From positions 1,364,001-1,428,000 of the forward strand of contig NC_057384.1 of NCBI RefSeq assembly GCF_016906535.1: a stretch of DNA of 64,000 nucleotides, read 5' to 3'. How positions within the stretch are numbered: position 1 is the first letter of the stretch; each line of letters starts with the position of its first letter. Positions 38,410-48,152 of the stretch are shown one piece after another. This stretch comes from Rhizoctonia solani (lineage: Eukaryota > Basidiomycota > Agaricomycetes > Cantharellales > Ceratobasidiaceae). Position numbers and translations under genes: made by a program. A model generated the notes under the pieces. It saw nothing but the letters and a program-made list of their open reading frames with translations. It had not been told where the DNA came from and ran no database searches.

Positions 38410-39989
38410 CCATTATCACACCGGAAAAAGAACTTCAACGTCAAATTGAGGCTGCCCTAGACCAAGACAAGTCCCTGGAGGAAATCTTAAACTTCCTCCA
38501 AAATGAATCAAAGGCGCCCTCGTCCATCAAACGGGCGTTCAAGGACTATCAAATGGAAGCAGGATTGCTCTTCTACCAAGGAAGAATTGTGGTCCCCAAT
38601 GTCGGAACCTTACAGACGGATCTCTTACAAATCTTCCATGACAGCCCACTGGCAGGGCATCCAGGAAGGCAACGAACCTTGGAGTTGATCTCACGCAATT
38701 ACTATTGGCCGGGCATCCGCGCAGATACGTACTGGCACGTAGACTCCTGTGAAACTTGCCAACGCATCAGGAAACCCAAGTACGCGTCCATCCCCCCTCA
38801 ACCCCTGGAATTACCTACACGGCCTTGGCAACATGTGTCTTATGACATGATAGTAGACCTGCCCAGAGACGGAACTTGCGATTCAATCTTGGTCATTGTT
38901 GACAGCTTCACCAAGTACGGGATTTTTGTCAAATGTTCCAAAAAACTCAAAGCACCGGAGCTGGCGGAACTATTCCTGGAACATGTGTGGAAACGGCACG
39001 GAATGCCTGAAAAAACAGTCTTGGATAGGGGAAGGGTCTTCAACAACAAATTCCTGAAAGCGCTATACAAACGCCTAGGAATAGACCCTCACTTCTCTTC
39101 AGCTTATCATCCCCAGAGCGACGGCCAAACGGAAAGGGTGAACCCCTCCATTGAACATTTTCTCAGGGCTTACTCAGGGATCAACCAACGGGACTGGACC
39201 AAATGGCTCCCAATGGCGGAGTTTGCGTACAACAATGCCGTACATAGTAGCACGGGGAAGACTCCCTTCAAAGCCTTATACGGATGGGAACCCACCTTAA
39301 CCCCGTCAAACATACCAACCAACGTCCCAGAAGCAGACGACCTTGCCCAGACAATGGAGGCACAATGGAAGGAAGTGGAATCGGCACTCCGGCAATCTAA
39401 ACAACGTATGACGGCCAGGGAGGAAGGAGGCCCAACGGAATTTGTAATTGGGGAAGAAGCTTGGCTGGACGCCAAAAACGTCAATCTCAAAACCTTAAGT
39501 CCAAAGCTTACGGAACAACGCCTAGGACCATTTAAGGTTATTGAGAAAATCTCCAACCGGGCCTACCGCCTGGAACTCCCTCCAACCATGCGAATCCACA
39601 ACGTCTTCTATGTAGGGCTCCTGTCTAAAGTCAAAAGAGACAAGAAGCGCACCTTTGAAAATTGTCCCCCTCCTGTCACCGTGGACGGGGAAGAAGAATA
39701 CAAAGTAGAAGGAATCACCGATGCCAAGGAACAAAACGGGAAATGGTTCTTCCGAGTCAAATGGAAGGGTTACGGGTCTGAAGAGAACACTTGGGAACCT
39801 CGAGAAAATCTGAAAAATGCCGAGAAAATTTTAGAAAAATACGAGAAGGAGATGAAAAGGAAGGCCCTTGGCGCTGCCAAGGCCCTTAAAGGGGGGGGCA
39901 GTGTCGTAGACACAATTGATACCAGGGAATTTATTCCCATTTTCTCGAATTTAAACGAAGACGAACGGACAACTTTTCAAATCACGTGA
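38394..39989 (+). pseudogene. pol: Element 1 pol, second part (integrase-chromodomain)
   Basis: Continues pol after the frameshift; the longest Met-initiated frame starts at 38,553 (478 aa). It shows the HHCC zinc-binding region (CETCQRIRK), the integrase catalytic core with DSFTKYG, LDRGRVFNNKF and HPQSDGQTERVN, and a C-terminal chromodomain (EEYKVEGITD, FRVKWKGYGSEENTWEPREN) expected to tether integration to modified chromatin. The frame reads through the polypurine tract and ends 88 bases inside the 3' LTR. It cannot be made as part of pol in this copy because of the upstream frameshift. Confidence 0.88.
39890..39901 (+). promoter_or_regulatory. Element 1 polypurine tract
   Basis: AAAGGGGGGGGCAG immediately precedes the 3' LTR; this is the expected plus-strand primer. 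Confidence 0.75.
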
Positions 39990-40463
39990 TCTCGGCGCTT
40001 ATATCATACGCTAAGCGCCAAGCCACGTCCCCATCCGCGCTTACCTCAGCCCACGTAGCCACCTCCACCCAATGACATCACTATGACACGTCAGTGACAC
40101 GTATGGCCAACAGCGGAGCGGGGTTCTTATTGGATTAGGATTTGCATATTCTGTATTTGTAAATAGTTACTCTCTGTAATATATAAGGAGGCCAACCGAC
40201 CATGGTAACACCCAGGTCGATTACCTCTTGTCGCATCCAACATTGTACAAGGGCCTTACAGCCCAGTAAGTCACTTAGTTACACGCCTTAAGCATTGTTC
40301 TTGCTGTACATACGTAGCTTGCCGCCGCCTTACAGCGTGTGGTCGTTGTAGTTAGTTAGTCCGTCGTCGTAGGGTACCTTGCCGCCGCCTTAAGCGGTTC
40401 ACTGTACTAGTCACACGGCCACAAGCGCCAGCACCCTCAACGTCCTTACAGACATCTAGGACA
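39902..40463 (+). repeat. Element 1 3' LTR
   Basis: 562 bp, with 14 differences from the 5' LTR and no indel. Each difference is CG in one copy against TG or CA in the other (or TG against CA). Confidence 0.93.
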
Positions 40464-40468
40464 CCCTA

Positions 40469-40859
40469 TCACCAATGGACTATGAAACAGAGAGGGGCAA
40501 CAAAGACCCAGGGGTTATGGATAGAGGTAGAGGGCAACAAGGCCTGGGTTATGGGTTTGTAATAAGGTGCACTAATGGCCAACTAGGGGCCTGGGCAAAG
40601 GAAGGAGTAAGCTTAGGATGAATTGACAAAGAGGTCAAGTCTTGCTGTTCTAGTGGCAACTTGACCTGGTTTATATACATAAAGTGAGCCACATCAAAAA
40701 CAACAGTACTAAACAATGAGTCATAAACAATTTCACATCATATATCAAATATGTCACGTGATCTTGATGAGTCACAAATATATACTAAAAAAGGAAACTG
40801 TCTCAGAAAAAAGGTAGAAAATAGTAAAAAATCATGTCATGCCAATGAAGGTCATGACA
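40469..40859 (-). mobile_element. Solo LTR of Element 3 family, second part (TSD TCCCA)
   Basis: Continues 34,022-34,076 after Element 1 (total ~446 bp against 442 for the Element 3 LTR) and ends GGTCATGACA followed by TCCCA (40,860-40,864), matching the repeat before 34,022. Confidence 0.88.
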
Positions 40860-41011
40860 TCCCATACCCACTCTGTACTTTAACCTAACAGGCAGTGCAA
40901 TGCATTTATATCATAGTAAAAGGTACAGGGGCAGGCTCATGGTTCAGAGACACAACTTTTCATTGAAATCTTCTACTTGCCCATGAAGTCTACTTAACTC
41001 TGAAGTTCTCC

Positions 41012-41585
41012 TGTTACACCCTCTTAACATATACCATTGGAATCAGACAATTTTTCTGATATTTCTACTATTTTTTACAGACTCAATATCTTTTGTTTTT
41101 CAATCATGTGATCTTGGCACTTATTACACCAAGATGCTGTGCCAAGATGCTGCACCAAGATGCCATGCTAAGGGTGCTTAAGAAAAATCCACGCTTCTGC
41201 ACAGCCTGCAGCATGCTTCCTTTTTTATATGTACACTTCTTTCTCCCATGCGCACAGACCATGTAGATAGCACCCTCTTATTATATATACAGCAGGAAAA
41301 TTGCTTGGAGACCCCAAGTCAATTTTACCTTGTCTTTCATTACAGACAGGTCCCAGTAGCCAGCTGAGTAGCTGGATATCAGTAATAACATAACTCACCC
41401 CTTATCTAGACTCACCACACCTCCCAGGCCTTGGGCCCCCTTGCATTCTCAGTAGATAGGTAGTAGCCACCTTAAGCAGTCTTAGATAGAGTAGTATAGC
41501 CTTGGTTGATTAGTCAGCAGTGTTTAGATACAGCCTTAAGCACCCTCTTCTAGTGTGTGACCAACCTTACAGTTGGGTCACAACA
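41012..41585 (+). mobile_element. Solo LTR, family A (TSD TCTCC)
   Basis: 574 bp, TGTTACACCC...GGTCACAACA, flanked by TCTCC at 41,007-41,011 and 41,586-41,590. It contains AATCATGTGATCTTGGCACTT, a CpG-depleted version of the E-box plus palindrome start of the Element 1 LTR, and a TATATATACAGCAGG box. Confidence 0.88.
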
Positions 41586-41753
41586 TCTCCAAAGCAACCC
41601 AGAGATGTTCAGAGCTCCTGCAAGCAGGCATATTTGCATATCTTCATGGCTCACTGGAGTGCTTCAGAAATAAGTCCCCTAATTAGGGGAGCCTGGAGAA
41701 GTATAGAGAAAACAGCTGTTTAGTTGGCTTAGGATGTACACATTGACCCAAGT

Positions 41754-43276
41754 TGTTATGGATATGACATTTCCTCATTAATCTGTACTTATTTTATTAA
41801 TTACACTAGTAATCTTACAGTAAATAAATGAGATAAAGATGCGAACTAAGGTTTTCAAGGTCCCTCTATCCAATGGTGGCCTTTACAAAACCTATAAACC
41901 TCAGGAATACCCTCAATATGCGATGCCTTTCGCATATATGCTGTTTTCTCACTCATTTAAATATATATAAATTCAGCTGAGTAGATAAACAGTAACAAGT
42001 AATATTTCTCTTGTTTGTAGTATTTATTATTCAAGATTCTATCTTGTGGCTACACCCAGAAATATTCAGGGTCCCCCCTGTTGCATAGGCAAGTGCTCCG
42101 GCGCTTAATCAGCCCTTAAGCGCCGACGCACTAAATGCGCCTTTTCTCCACCACCCGGGCATCCCATACTGCCAAATCGCTTGCGCTTAGGTGCGCCTGT
42201 TTGCGCGCTCCAGAACGCTGGGTCAAACTCCCAAAACGGACAATATTTGGCAGAGTTATGCCCCATTTACTGTAAGTACCCAATGCAGAAGTATCCTACC
42301 TTTGGGACTGTTTACTCCAAGGATGAAACACTTAGCCTTGGGACATCTAAGGACCCACACAGGTAAATACTGCCTTGGGGCAAACATTGCCTTGGGACAA
42401 ATATTAGGAACTGTTGTTTGTTTACTATGTACCAAAGTATTGGCTCCCTCAAGTGTTTCAGTTGCCACATGTACCTCCTGTACCCCCTCTTGGTATCAAT
42501 CATGTATATACCTGTTTGTGCGCCTTCTCAGGGTATAAAAGGACCCTGTGAAGACGCTTCTAATGCATCCATTTATCCACTCTTATATATTGACATATAC
42601 ACACAAGCCTTTAACAGCTTATCTGCGCATTTACTTTAGTGATTGACTCACTGTAAATAGCATAGGAGGTTATTCGGCGCACTAAGACCATAGGCCAGTC
42701 CCAACAGACACAGGGTAACCTATTAGTGTACTTACTGCAACCCTGTGCCCCTTGACTGTCACAGTTGTTGAGTTCAACATTGAGTATAGTGCGACGATAC
42801 TGTAAGGATTGTTGTGATTGAGTGATAGTGTTTCAATCCACCATACCCCTTATATTGTAGATAGCTTTATCTACAATATCTCATAAATCCTAGATATATT
42901 TTAGGTAAACCCCATAAGTCTTAAGTCTTACTTAAGCATATATAAGTCCTATACTTATTAGGCCAATCCTATAAATCCTGTACATTAGTCAGGTAACCCT
43001 CTTACTTAAGGTACTATCCTAGAGACCTTAAGTATACATACCCTTAATCATTTAGGCTTAAGTAACATTAGTCTAAGGTACTATACATAACCAACCACCT
43101 GCACTTCATAGTTGCTAGACTATTTGTTAGGAGTTGTTATTCCTGATAACCTAGCCTATATTGTGCATATACTCTGTGCATATATTCTGATTCTTAATAC
43201 TAGTTCTTAGTTATTCCCATATACATTTTGTATATAGTAATTCTTTCTTACTCCTGTACTTACACGACTCTTAACA
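41754..43276 (+). repeat. Element 2 5' LTR
   Basis: TGTTATGG...CTTAACA. It includes the 10-bp inverted repeat CGGCGCTTAA-N7-TTAAGCGCCG at 42,099-42,125 and a GGTATAAAAGGACC TATA box near 42,533. Confidence 0.93.
42099..42125. promoter_or_regulatory. LTR palindrome CGGCGCTTAA-N7-TTAAGCGCCG
   Basis: Perfect 10-bp inverted repeat sharing the GGCGCTTA/TAAGCGCC core with the Element 1 LTR palindrome, in LTRs that otherwise look unrelated. Confidence 0.7.
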
Positions 43277-43277
43277 T

Positions 43278-43294
43278 TGGTGACCACCGCAGGG
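43278..43294 (+). promoter_or_regulatory. Element 2 primer-binding site (tRNA type)
   Basis: TGGTGACCACCGCAGGG starts one base after the LTR. The leading TGG matches the complement of a tRNA CCA end; the donor tRNA is not identified. Confidence 0.65.
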
Positions 43295-43394
43295 CATAGT
43301 GTTGGTTATCTTTAATTCTTACCTGTAATCTTTTGTACAAGCTTTCATACTTTGTATATACATTCTAACTGTGATACTCTACTAACATTCTTTT

Positions 43395-46300
43395 ATGTCT
43401 AGAAGATCAAGTAGACCTGCATCCTCTAATAGAACCCCTTGGGACACAAGACTTTCAAGAGAAGGTATGCCTAGACATAGTACCTCTAGAAGCTCTGTGC
43501 TTCCCAGAGACAGCATACCTACAGATAGTCCCAGCAACCCTTTTGGACCTACTAGGTACTCTATTGAGCAATCCTCTCCTGAGGAGCTAGTGATTCCCCA
43601 ACCTATCCAACCCTATGAATCACCCATCAAGCCACATGCTTCCATGCCAGCCTTGGAAGACCCTCAAGCAGGACCTAGTAGCTCAAGAAGAATATCACCC
43701 CACTCTCATAAGTCATCATCTAGACACTCTCCAAGATTGTCTCCTTTGGAAAATGAAGCTATTCAGGAAGCAAACAAGCTAGCTAAGCCAAGTTCTTCTA
43801 TAAGGAAGCCTTCACCTTTTGGTCATAAGGCTAGCTCAGCTACCTTCCAGAGGATGATACCTGTATTTGGACTCCCTGATATAGAGATGTTGGAACCTTC
43901 CTCTAGTAAACCTCAGCCCTCTGAGCCTATGAACTCTCATGAGCTTAAGAGATCTAAAGGAAAGACTTCTGAAGCCCACATATCTAAGCATAAGGAAACT
44001 CAAGCTGCCTTACTGGATCCTAATGATAGGTCTTTTACTAATGACCCAGCTATCCAGAAGTACCTACCCTATTCTCCCTCCACTACCTTATACCCTTTAA
44101 ATGAAGAATTTCCAGGAGAATTCAACTATCAGCCTGACTGTACTCAGATGACCTCTTGGTGCAGGAAGAACCCTCAAGCTAATAGTTTTAGGAAAGTCTA
44201 CAGGCAGCTAGGAAGGGTATTCTATCATGTGGAGATACCTCCAGCCTATGAGAATCGCTACCCCTCACCTTCTTGTGAGCAATGGGCTTCTCACTACTTC
44301 AAACTACTAGATACTGTAGTAACCTTTAGACCTACATGTCGCATTACTACCAAGTTAATTCCTGCTCAAGAAATCAACCATTGGCCTGAATATGGTAAGT
44401 TACACATAGACCTGAATAAACTAATCAAGAGAACTGTTCATAGCGTCTATGACATGGAGGAGCTATTGCCCATTCCTGAATGGCCAGAACATGACTGCTT
44501 ATTCACCTCCCACTCCTTTGAAGTAGCTGCTGTCACTTATAGGGATCAGATGGAGCGTTTCATTCAGAAGCTATATGAGATCCTTGGTAGACAACTTCAG
44601 ACTGGACCACCTTCCCCAGTCATCTCAGCAGGACATCTCAGTGAGGTAGAACCTGGACAAGAACACCTTAGGGATAGGACTCTACAACTTAAGCAAGATA
44701 TGACCCTGTTAGTGCCCAAAAGTTCTAGAGCCTCTTCTGTCACTCCACAGGAGGCGGCTCAAGAAAACTTACTAAGGAGTCTTATCAAGCCCACAAGTCA
44801 AGTTACTATTGCTAGTCCTTTACTTCCAGAACCTCAAGTTTCTCCTCCAACTGTAACCCCGCACACCTCCAGTAGCACTCCTCCAGGACAACCTCCTAGT
44901 AGTCTTCATTCATCCAAAGCCTCTCTTACTGTTACTATGCAACCTAGGTATTTAGGACCTGATAATGGAACCTCACTTATTCCCTCAGAACCTTTACCAC
45001 CTCCTCCTAGCTCTATCGCTACTTCTTCCTCTAGATCTATACCCTTAGGAAGAATACCAGAGGAGTCACCCCATGTAACATTACAAGTCCCACCTACTTT
45101 AGAAAGGACTGAGAGACTTAGGAGAGAAGCCACTAAATCTCTAGGACCTAGACCACCTACTCCTAGACCCACTGTAGTCCCTTCCACTAGTTCAGAAGAA
45201 ACCTTACCATCATCACCTAGAGGTAATGCTAGTGTTCCTATTGCACAACCTTCAGCTATACCTCCTTTCAATATACAAGCCCTTGAAGACTACATCAACA
45301 ATCTTTCAGATGGAAGTATAGATTGCTTAAGTTCTTCTGAATCATCAACTGGAAGAGACCAAGTAGCCCCAGAACTAATAGCCCCAGCTACTCCTGCTGA
45401 TTCTATTACTTCTGTCTCAAGTGCTGCTACACACACCATACAAATTCCAGTAGCACAATCTACTCCCAGGATTAGGAGCCAATTAGAAGAGGATAATCTT
45501 AGAAATATACCTTATAATCCACCTTTAAGCAATGCTGCTAGAAGAGTTAGCCTTGCAGGCCCAAGTATTCCTCTTAGAGATCCACCTCCACATGCTAACT
45601 TTATTAATTGCAGATCTTCCTTGGGAGCAAATCGGCGATCCTCAGGAAGACCAGCTATACCAGCTGAATCCTTTACCAGAGTGTCTACAATCCCAGAAGA
45701 GCGCTCCTCTAGACTAGCTGAAAGTGCCCACAGGAGACCTACCTCCTCTCCTGAATCAAGAAGAACTCCTCTAAGTATCCATACCAATTTACCTTACTTA
45801 CAGGAGCAGCCAGCACCAGTTACTAGAGAAGAAGCTAATATGAGTAGGAGAGGAAACTTCTTAGCCCCTCTACTAGCACCTGTCCCGCAACTTCAAGTAC
45901 CTCCAGCACCACCCATTGACAGGACTAGGTTACCTCCTCATATTGTAGGACGTATGGTCTCCTCTAGAAGGTTTAGCAAGCTGTTTAATGATCCACCTCC
46001 TAGGGATCAACTTAGAGATAGACTAGCTCCCTTAGCTGAAGGAGGAGGAGGAAATGACCCACCATATGATAGCGAGGATGGAGATTTTGATAACTCTGGT
46101 AGAAGAAGGAACAACCCACCTAGAAGGAATGGAGGAGGACCTCCCAACAACCCAGAAGATCCAGGAAATGAACCATACGCTCAAGCAAATGCAGCTAGAG
46201 CTAGACCTTTCAATCCAGCTCCTGTACACTTTGATACTAAGCTGAAACCTGACATAATCCCAGAGTGGGATGGAGACACTAAGAAGCTGTCGCGCTGGAT

Positions 46301-48152
46301 GACATCCATCAACAACATAGCTGAGTATAGTAGCTACACTAGAATTCAGCTTGGACAGCAGATTCCTCTCAGGTTCACAGGAAGAGCTCTTAGATGGTTC
46401 AATGCATTAGATAAGGACTATAGGCGAATTATAACTGAAGACTGGCCAGCACTTAGGCAAGCCATCACTATCCACTTCATGAATAGGACCTTCCTGAACA
46501 GAAGCAAGAATGAAGCCATGCGCATCAGGTTCAGGGATAAAGATCATTCAGAAGAGACTCCAGAAGACTATGTCATCAGGAAGATGGAGGCTCTTACTAT
46601 TGTCAGTGACTGGACTGACTCTGAATTAATCTTTGAAATCATGAATGGTGCTCCTAAGTCCTGGACCACGCATATAGACACCTCAAGAATAGTCACTTGG
46701 GAAGATTTCCTTGACAAGATTGCATGGCATGAGGAGGACCTTTTGGGAAAAGATTCTTCTCATAACTCTGACATACAGCGTCAACTACACCAGATGCAAT
46801 CTACTCTCAAGAGACTAGAAGGAAACAGGCACTCTAGGCCAAGTGCGCGTTCACACTTAGCAGGATCTAAACCAGTAGGATGGCATCAAAATAATCCTCC
46901 ACCAAAATACCCTAAGGATGACTCTACAGTATCTAAAGGTAAAACTCCTAAAGACAAGAAAGCTAGACCTTGTAGACACTGTGGAAGTATGATGCACTGG
47001 GATAGAGACTGTAAGCATGCCAAGAAGAACTCCAGATTTGTGCGATCACATATGGCACAAGCAGATGATGATGAATGGGAAGCTCAGGAAGCTTATGAAG
47101 ATCTCTGTGATGAAGCCTACCTTGATGAAACAGAATATGACACTGAAGGAGAAGAGTCTGTTTCTGAGGAAGAGCAGGATTTTCATAAGCCCCTTCAGTC
47201 ATTAGCTGTCTCTACCTCCAGCGCTAAGCCCAGCTCTGGATCCCAGGAGGAACAGCATGGTCTGGAGGGGACCACTGTCAGCCAGGGTACTAACTCTGCT
47301 GACCAGGGCAGTAAGGAATCAGATTCATCTGTATTTTCTGGATATGTACAACCCAAGCTCCCCACTAGGAAGAGCCTTAATAAGAAACTGAAAATGGCTA
47401 GTAGTCATACAGCTATTGCCAAAATTGGAGAAGAAATCACTCTCAAGCAATTAATGTCAAGACCACCAGGAACTGCTTTCTTTGGATCCAAAGCCACCAT
47501 CATCAAAGGTTGGCTTCAGACAAATAATGGACCTAAGAAGCGCATCACCTTTGACTCAGGATCAGAGATCACTCTCATTAATGAGTCAATACTTAAAACT
47601 CTAGATCCATCACCCAGAGTGCGCATTGGACAAAAACTCAAGTTAATTCAAGTTACTGGGAATAGTAGCTTATCACAGTATATTTCCCTTCCTATCATCT
47701 TTGATACTGAACAAGGATTAGTTAAAATGATTGTAGAAGCCTATATAGTTCCTAACATGAACACACCCTTTATCCTAGGAACAGACTTTGCGTCTCAGTA
47801 TCAACTGTCATTAGTTAGGAATGGAGAAGGAACAAGGATAGTTTTTGGGGATACAGGACGTTCTATTCCTGTGGAAGAATCAGATTCCAGCCCAAGAATT
47901 GACCAACAAGGTAATACTTTTATGGTTGAAGTTGCGCAAGGATTCATCAAGAATTCTGAGAAAATCAAGATCTCTAAGAAAGCCTACAAGAAGCGACTTC
48001 AACATAGGAAATTACCTCCCAATACTGTCAAAGTAAAAGTCTATGAGACAGTTACTATCCCAGCGCATACCATCAAGCTCATCAAAGTCAAGACAATATG
48101 GAAGGAAGGTCAAGCCTCTGGTTTTATGGACAGATCTTTCAATTCCCATTGA
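43395..48152 (+). CDS. gag: Element 2 gag-protease, unusually long N-terminus
   Basis: 1585 aa. Residues 1-~900 are Ser/Pro/Arg-rich and largely disordered, far longer than ordinary Ty3 gag. A capsid-like domain follows at ~950-1130 (IPEWDGDTKKLSRWMTSI, FTGRALRWFNAL). The single CCHC knuckle is at C1193-C1206 (CRHCGSMMHWDRDC), followed by an acidic Glu/Asp-rich spacer and an aspartic protease with FDSGSEITLI (D1387) and FILGTDF. The frame ends in TGA at 48,150, but the same frame is open for another 1,239 codons, so gag and pol form one frame split by one stop. That stop is either a nonsense mutation or a readthrough signal. Confidence 0.88.
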   Translation: MSRRSSRPASSNRTPWDTRLSREGMPRHSTSRSSVLPRDSIPTDSPSNPFGPTRYSIEQSSPEELVIPQPIQPYESPIKPHASMPALEDPQAGPSSSRRISPHSHKSSSRHSPRLSPLENEAIQEANKLAKPSSSIRKPSPFGHKASSATFQRMIPVFGLPDIEMLEPSSSKPQPSEPMNSHELKRSKGKTSEAHISKHKETQAALLDPNDRSFTNDPAIQKYLPYSPSTTLYPLNEEFPGEFNYQPDCTQMTSWCRKNPQANSFRKVYRQLGRVFYHVEIPPAYENRYPSPSCEQWASHYFKLLDTVVTFRPTCRITTKLIPAQEINHWPEYGKLHIDLNKLIKRTVHSVYDMEELLPIPEWPEHDCLFTSHSFEVAAVTYRDQMERFIQKLYEILGRQLQTGPPSPVISAGHLSEVEPGQEHLRDRTLQLKQDMTLLVPKSSRASSVTPQEAAQENLLRSLIKPTSQVTIASPLLPEPQVSPPTVTPHTSSSTPPGQPPSSLHSSKASLTVTMQPRYLGPDNGTSLIPSEPLPPPPSSIATSSSRSIPLGRIPEESPHVTLQVPPTLERTERLRREATKSLGPRPPTPRPTVVPSTSSEETLPSSPRGNASVPIAQPSAIPPFNIQALEDYINNLSDGSIDCLSSSESSTGRDQVAPELIAPATPADSITSVSSAATHTIQIPVAQSTPRIRSQLEEDNLRNIPYNPPLSNAARRVSLAGPSIPLRDPPPHANFINCRSSLGANRRSSGRPAIPAESFTRVSTIPEERSSRLAESAHRRPTSSPESRRTPLSIHTNLPYLQEQPAPVTREEANMSRRGNFLAPLLAPVPQLQVPPAPPIDRTRLPPHIVGRMVSSRRFSKLFNDPPPRDQLRDRLAPLAEGGGGNDPPYDSEDGDFDNSGRRRNNPPRRNGGGPPNNPEDPGNEPYAQANAARARPFNPAPVHFDTKLKPDIIPEWDGDTKKLSRWMTSINNIAEYSSYTRIQLGQQIPLRFTGRALRWFNALDKDYRRIITEDWPALRQAITIHFMNRTFLNRSKNEAMRIRFRDKDHSEETPEDYVIRKMEALTIVSDWTDSELIFEIMNGAPKSWTTHIDTSRIVTWEDFLDKIAWHEEDLLGKDSSHNSDIQRQLHQMQSTLKRLEGNRHSRPSARSHLAGSKPVGWHQNNPPPKYPKDDSTVSKGKTPKDKKARPCRHCGSMMHWDRDCKHAKKNSRFVRSHMAQADDDEWEAQEAYEDLCDEAYLDETEYDTEGEESVSEEEQDFHKPLQSLAVSTSSAKPSSGSQEEQHGLEGTTVSQGTNSADQGSKESDSSVFSGYVQPKLPTRKSLNKKLKMASSHTAIAKIGEEITLKQLMSRPPGTAFFGSKATIIKGWLQTNNGPKKRITFDSGSEITLINESILKTLDPSPRVRIGQKLKLIQVTGNSSLSQYISLPIIFDTEQGLVKMIVEAYIVPNMNTPFILGTDFASQYQLSLVRNGEGTRIVFGDTGRSIPVEESDSSPRIDQQGNTFMVEVAQGFIKNSEKIKISKKAYKKRLQHRKLPPNTVKVKVYETVTIPAHTIKLIKVKTIWKEGQASGFMDRSFNSH

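Larger units (their letters stand above)
34077..40463 (+). mobile_element. Element 1: Ty3/gypsy chromovirus, 6.4 kb, TSD CCCTA
   Basis: Two 562-bp LTRs flank a self-primer site, gag, a -1-frame pol (PR-RT-RNase H-integrase-chromodomain) and a polypurine tract. The flanking 5-bp repeat CCCTA is at 34,072-34,076 and 40,464-40,468. It inserted into an antisense solo LTR of the Element 3 family. The copy is defective: a frameshift between RNase H and integrase and an RT active-site substitution. LTRs differ at 14 positions, all CpG-type transitions. Confidence 0.95.

Noticed and set aside
42096..42130. The LTR inverted repeat as a terminator hairpin
   Set aside because: It lies upstream of the LTR TATA box and recurs in U3 of another LTR family, so a regulatory site is more likely.
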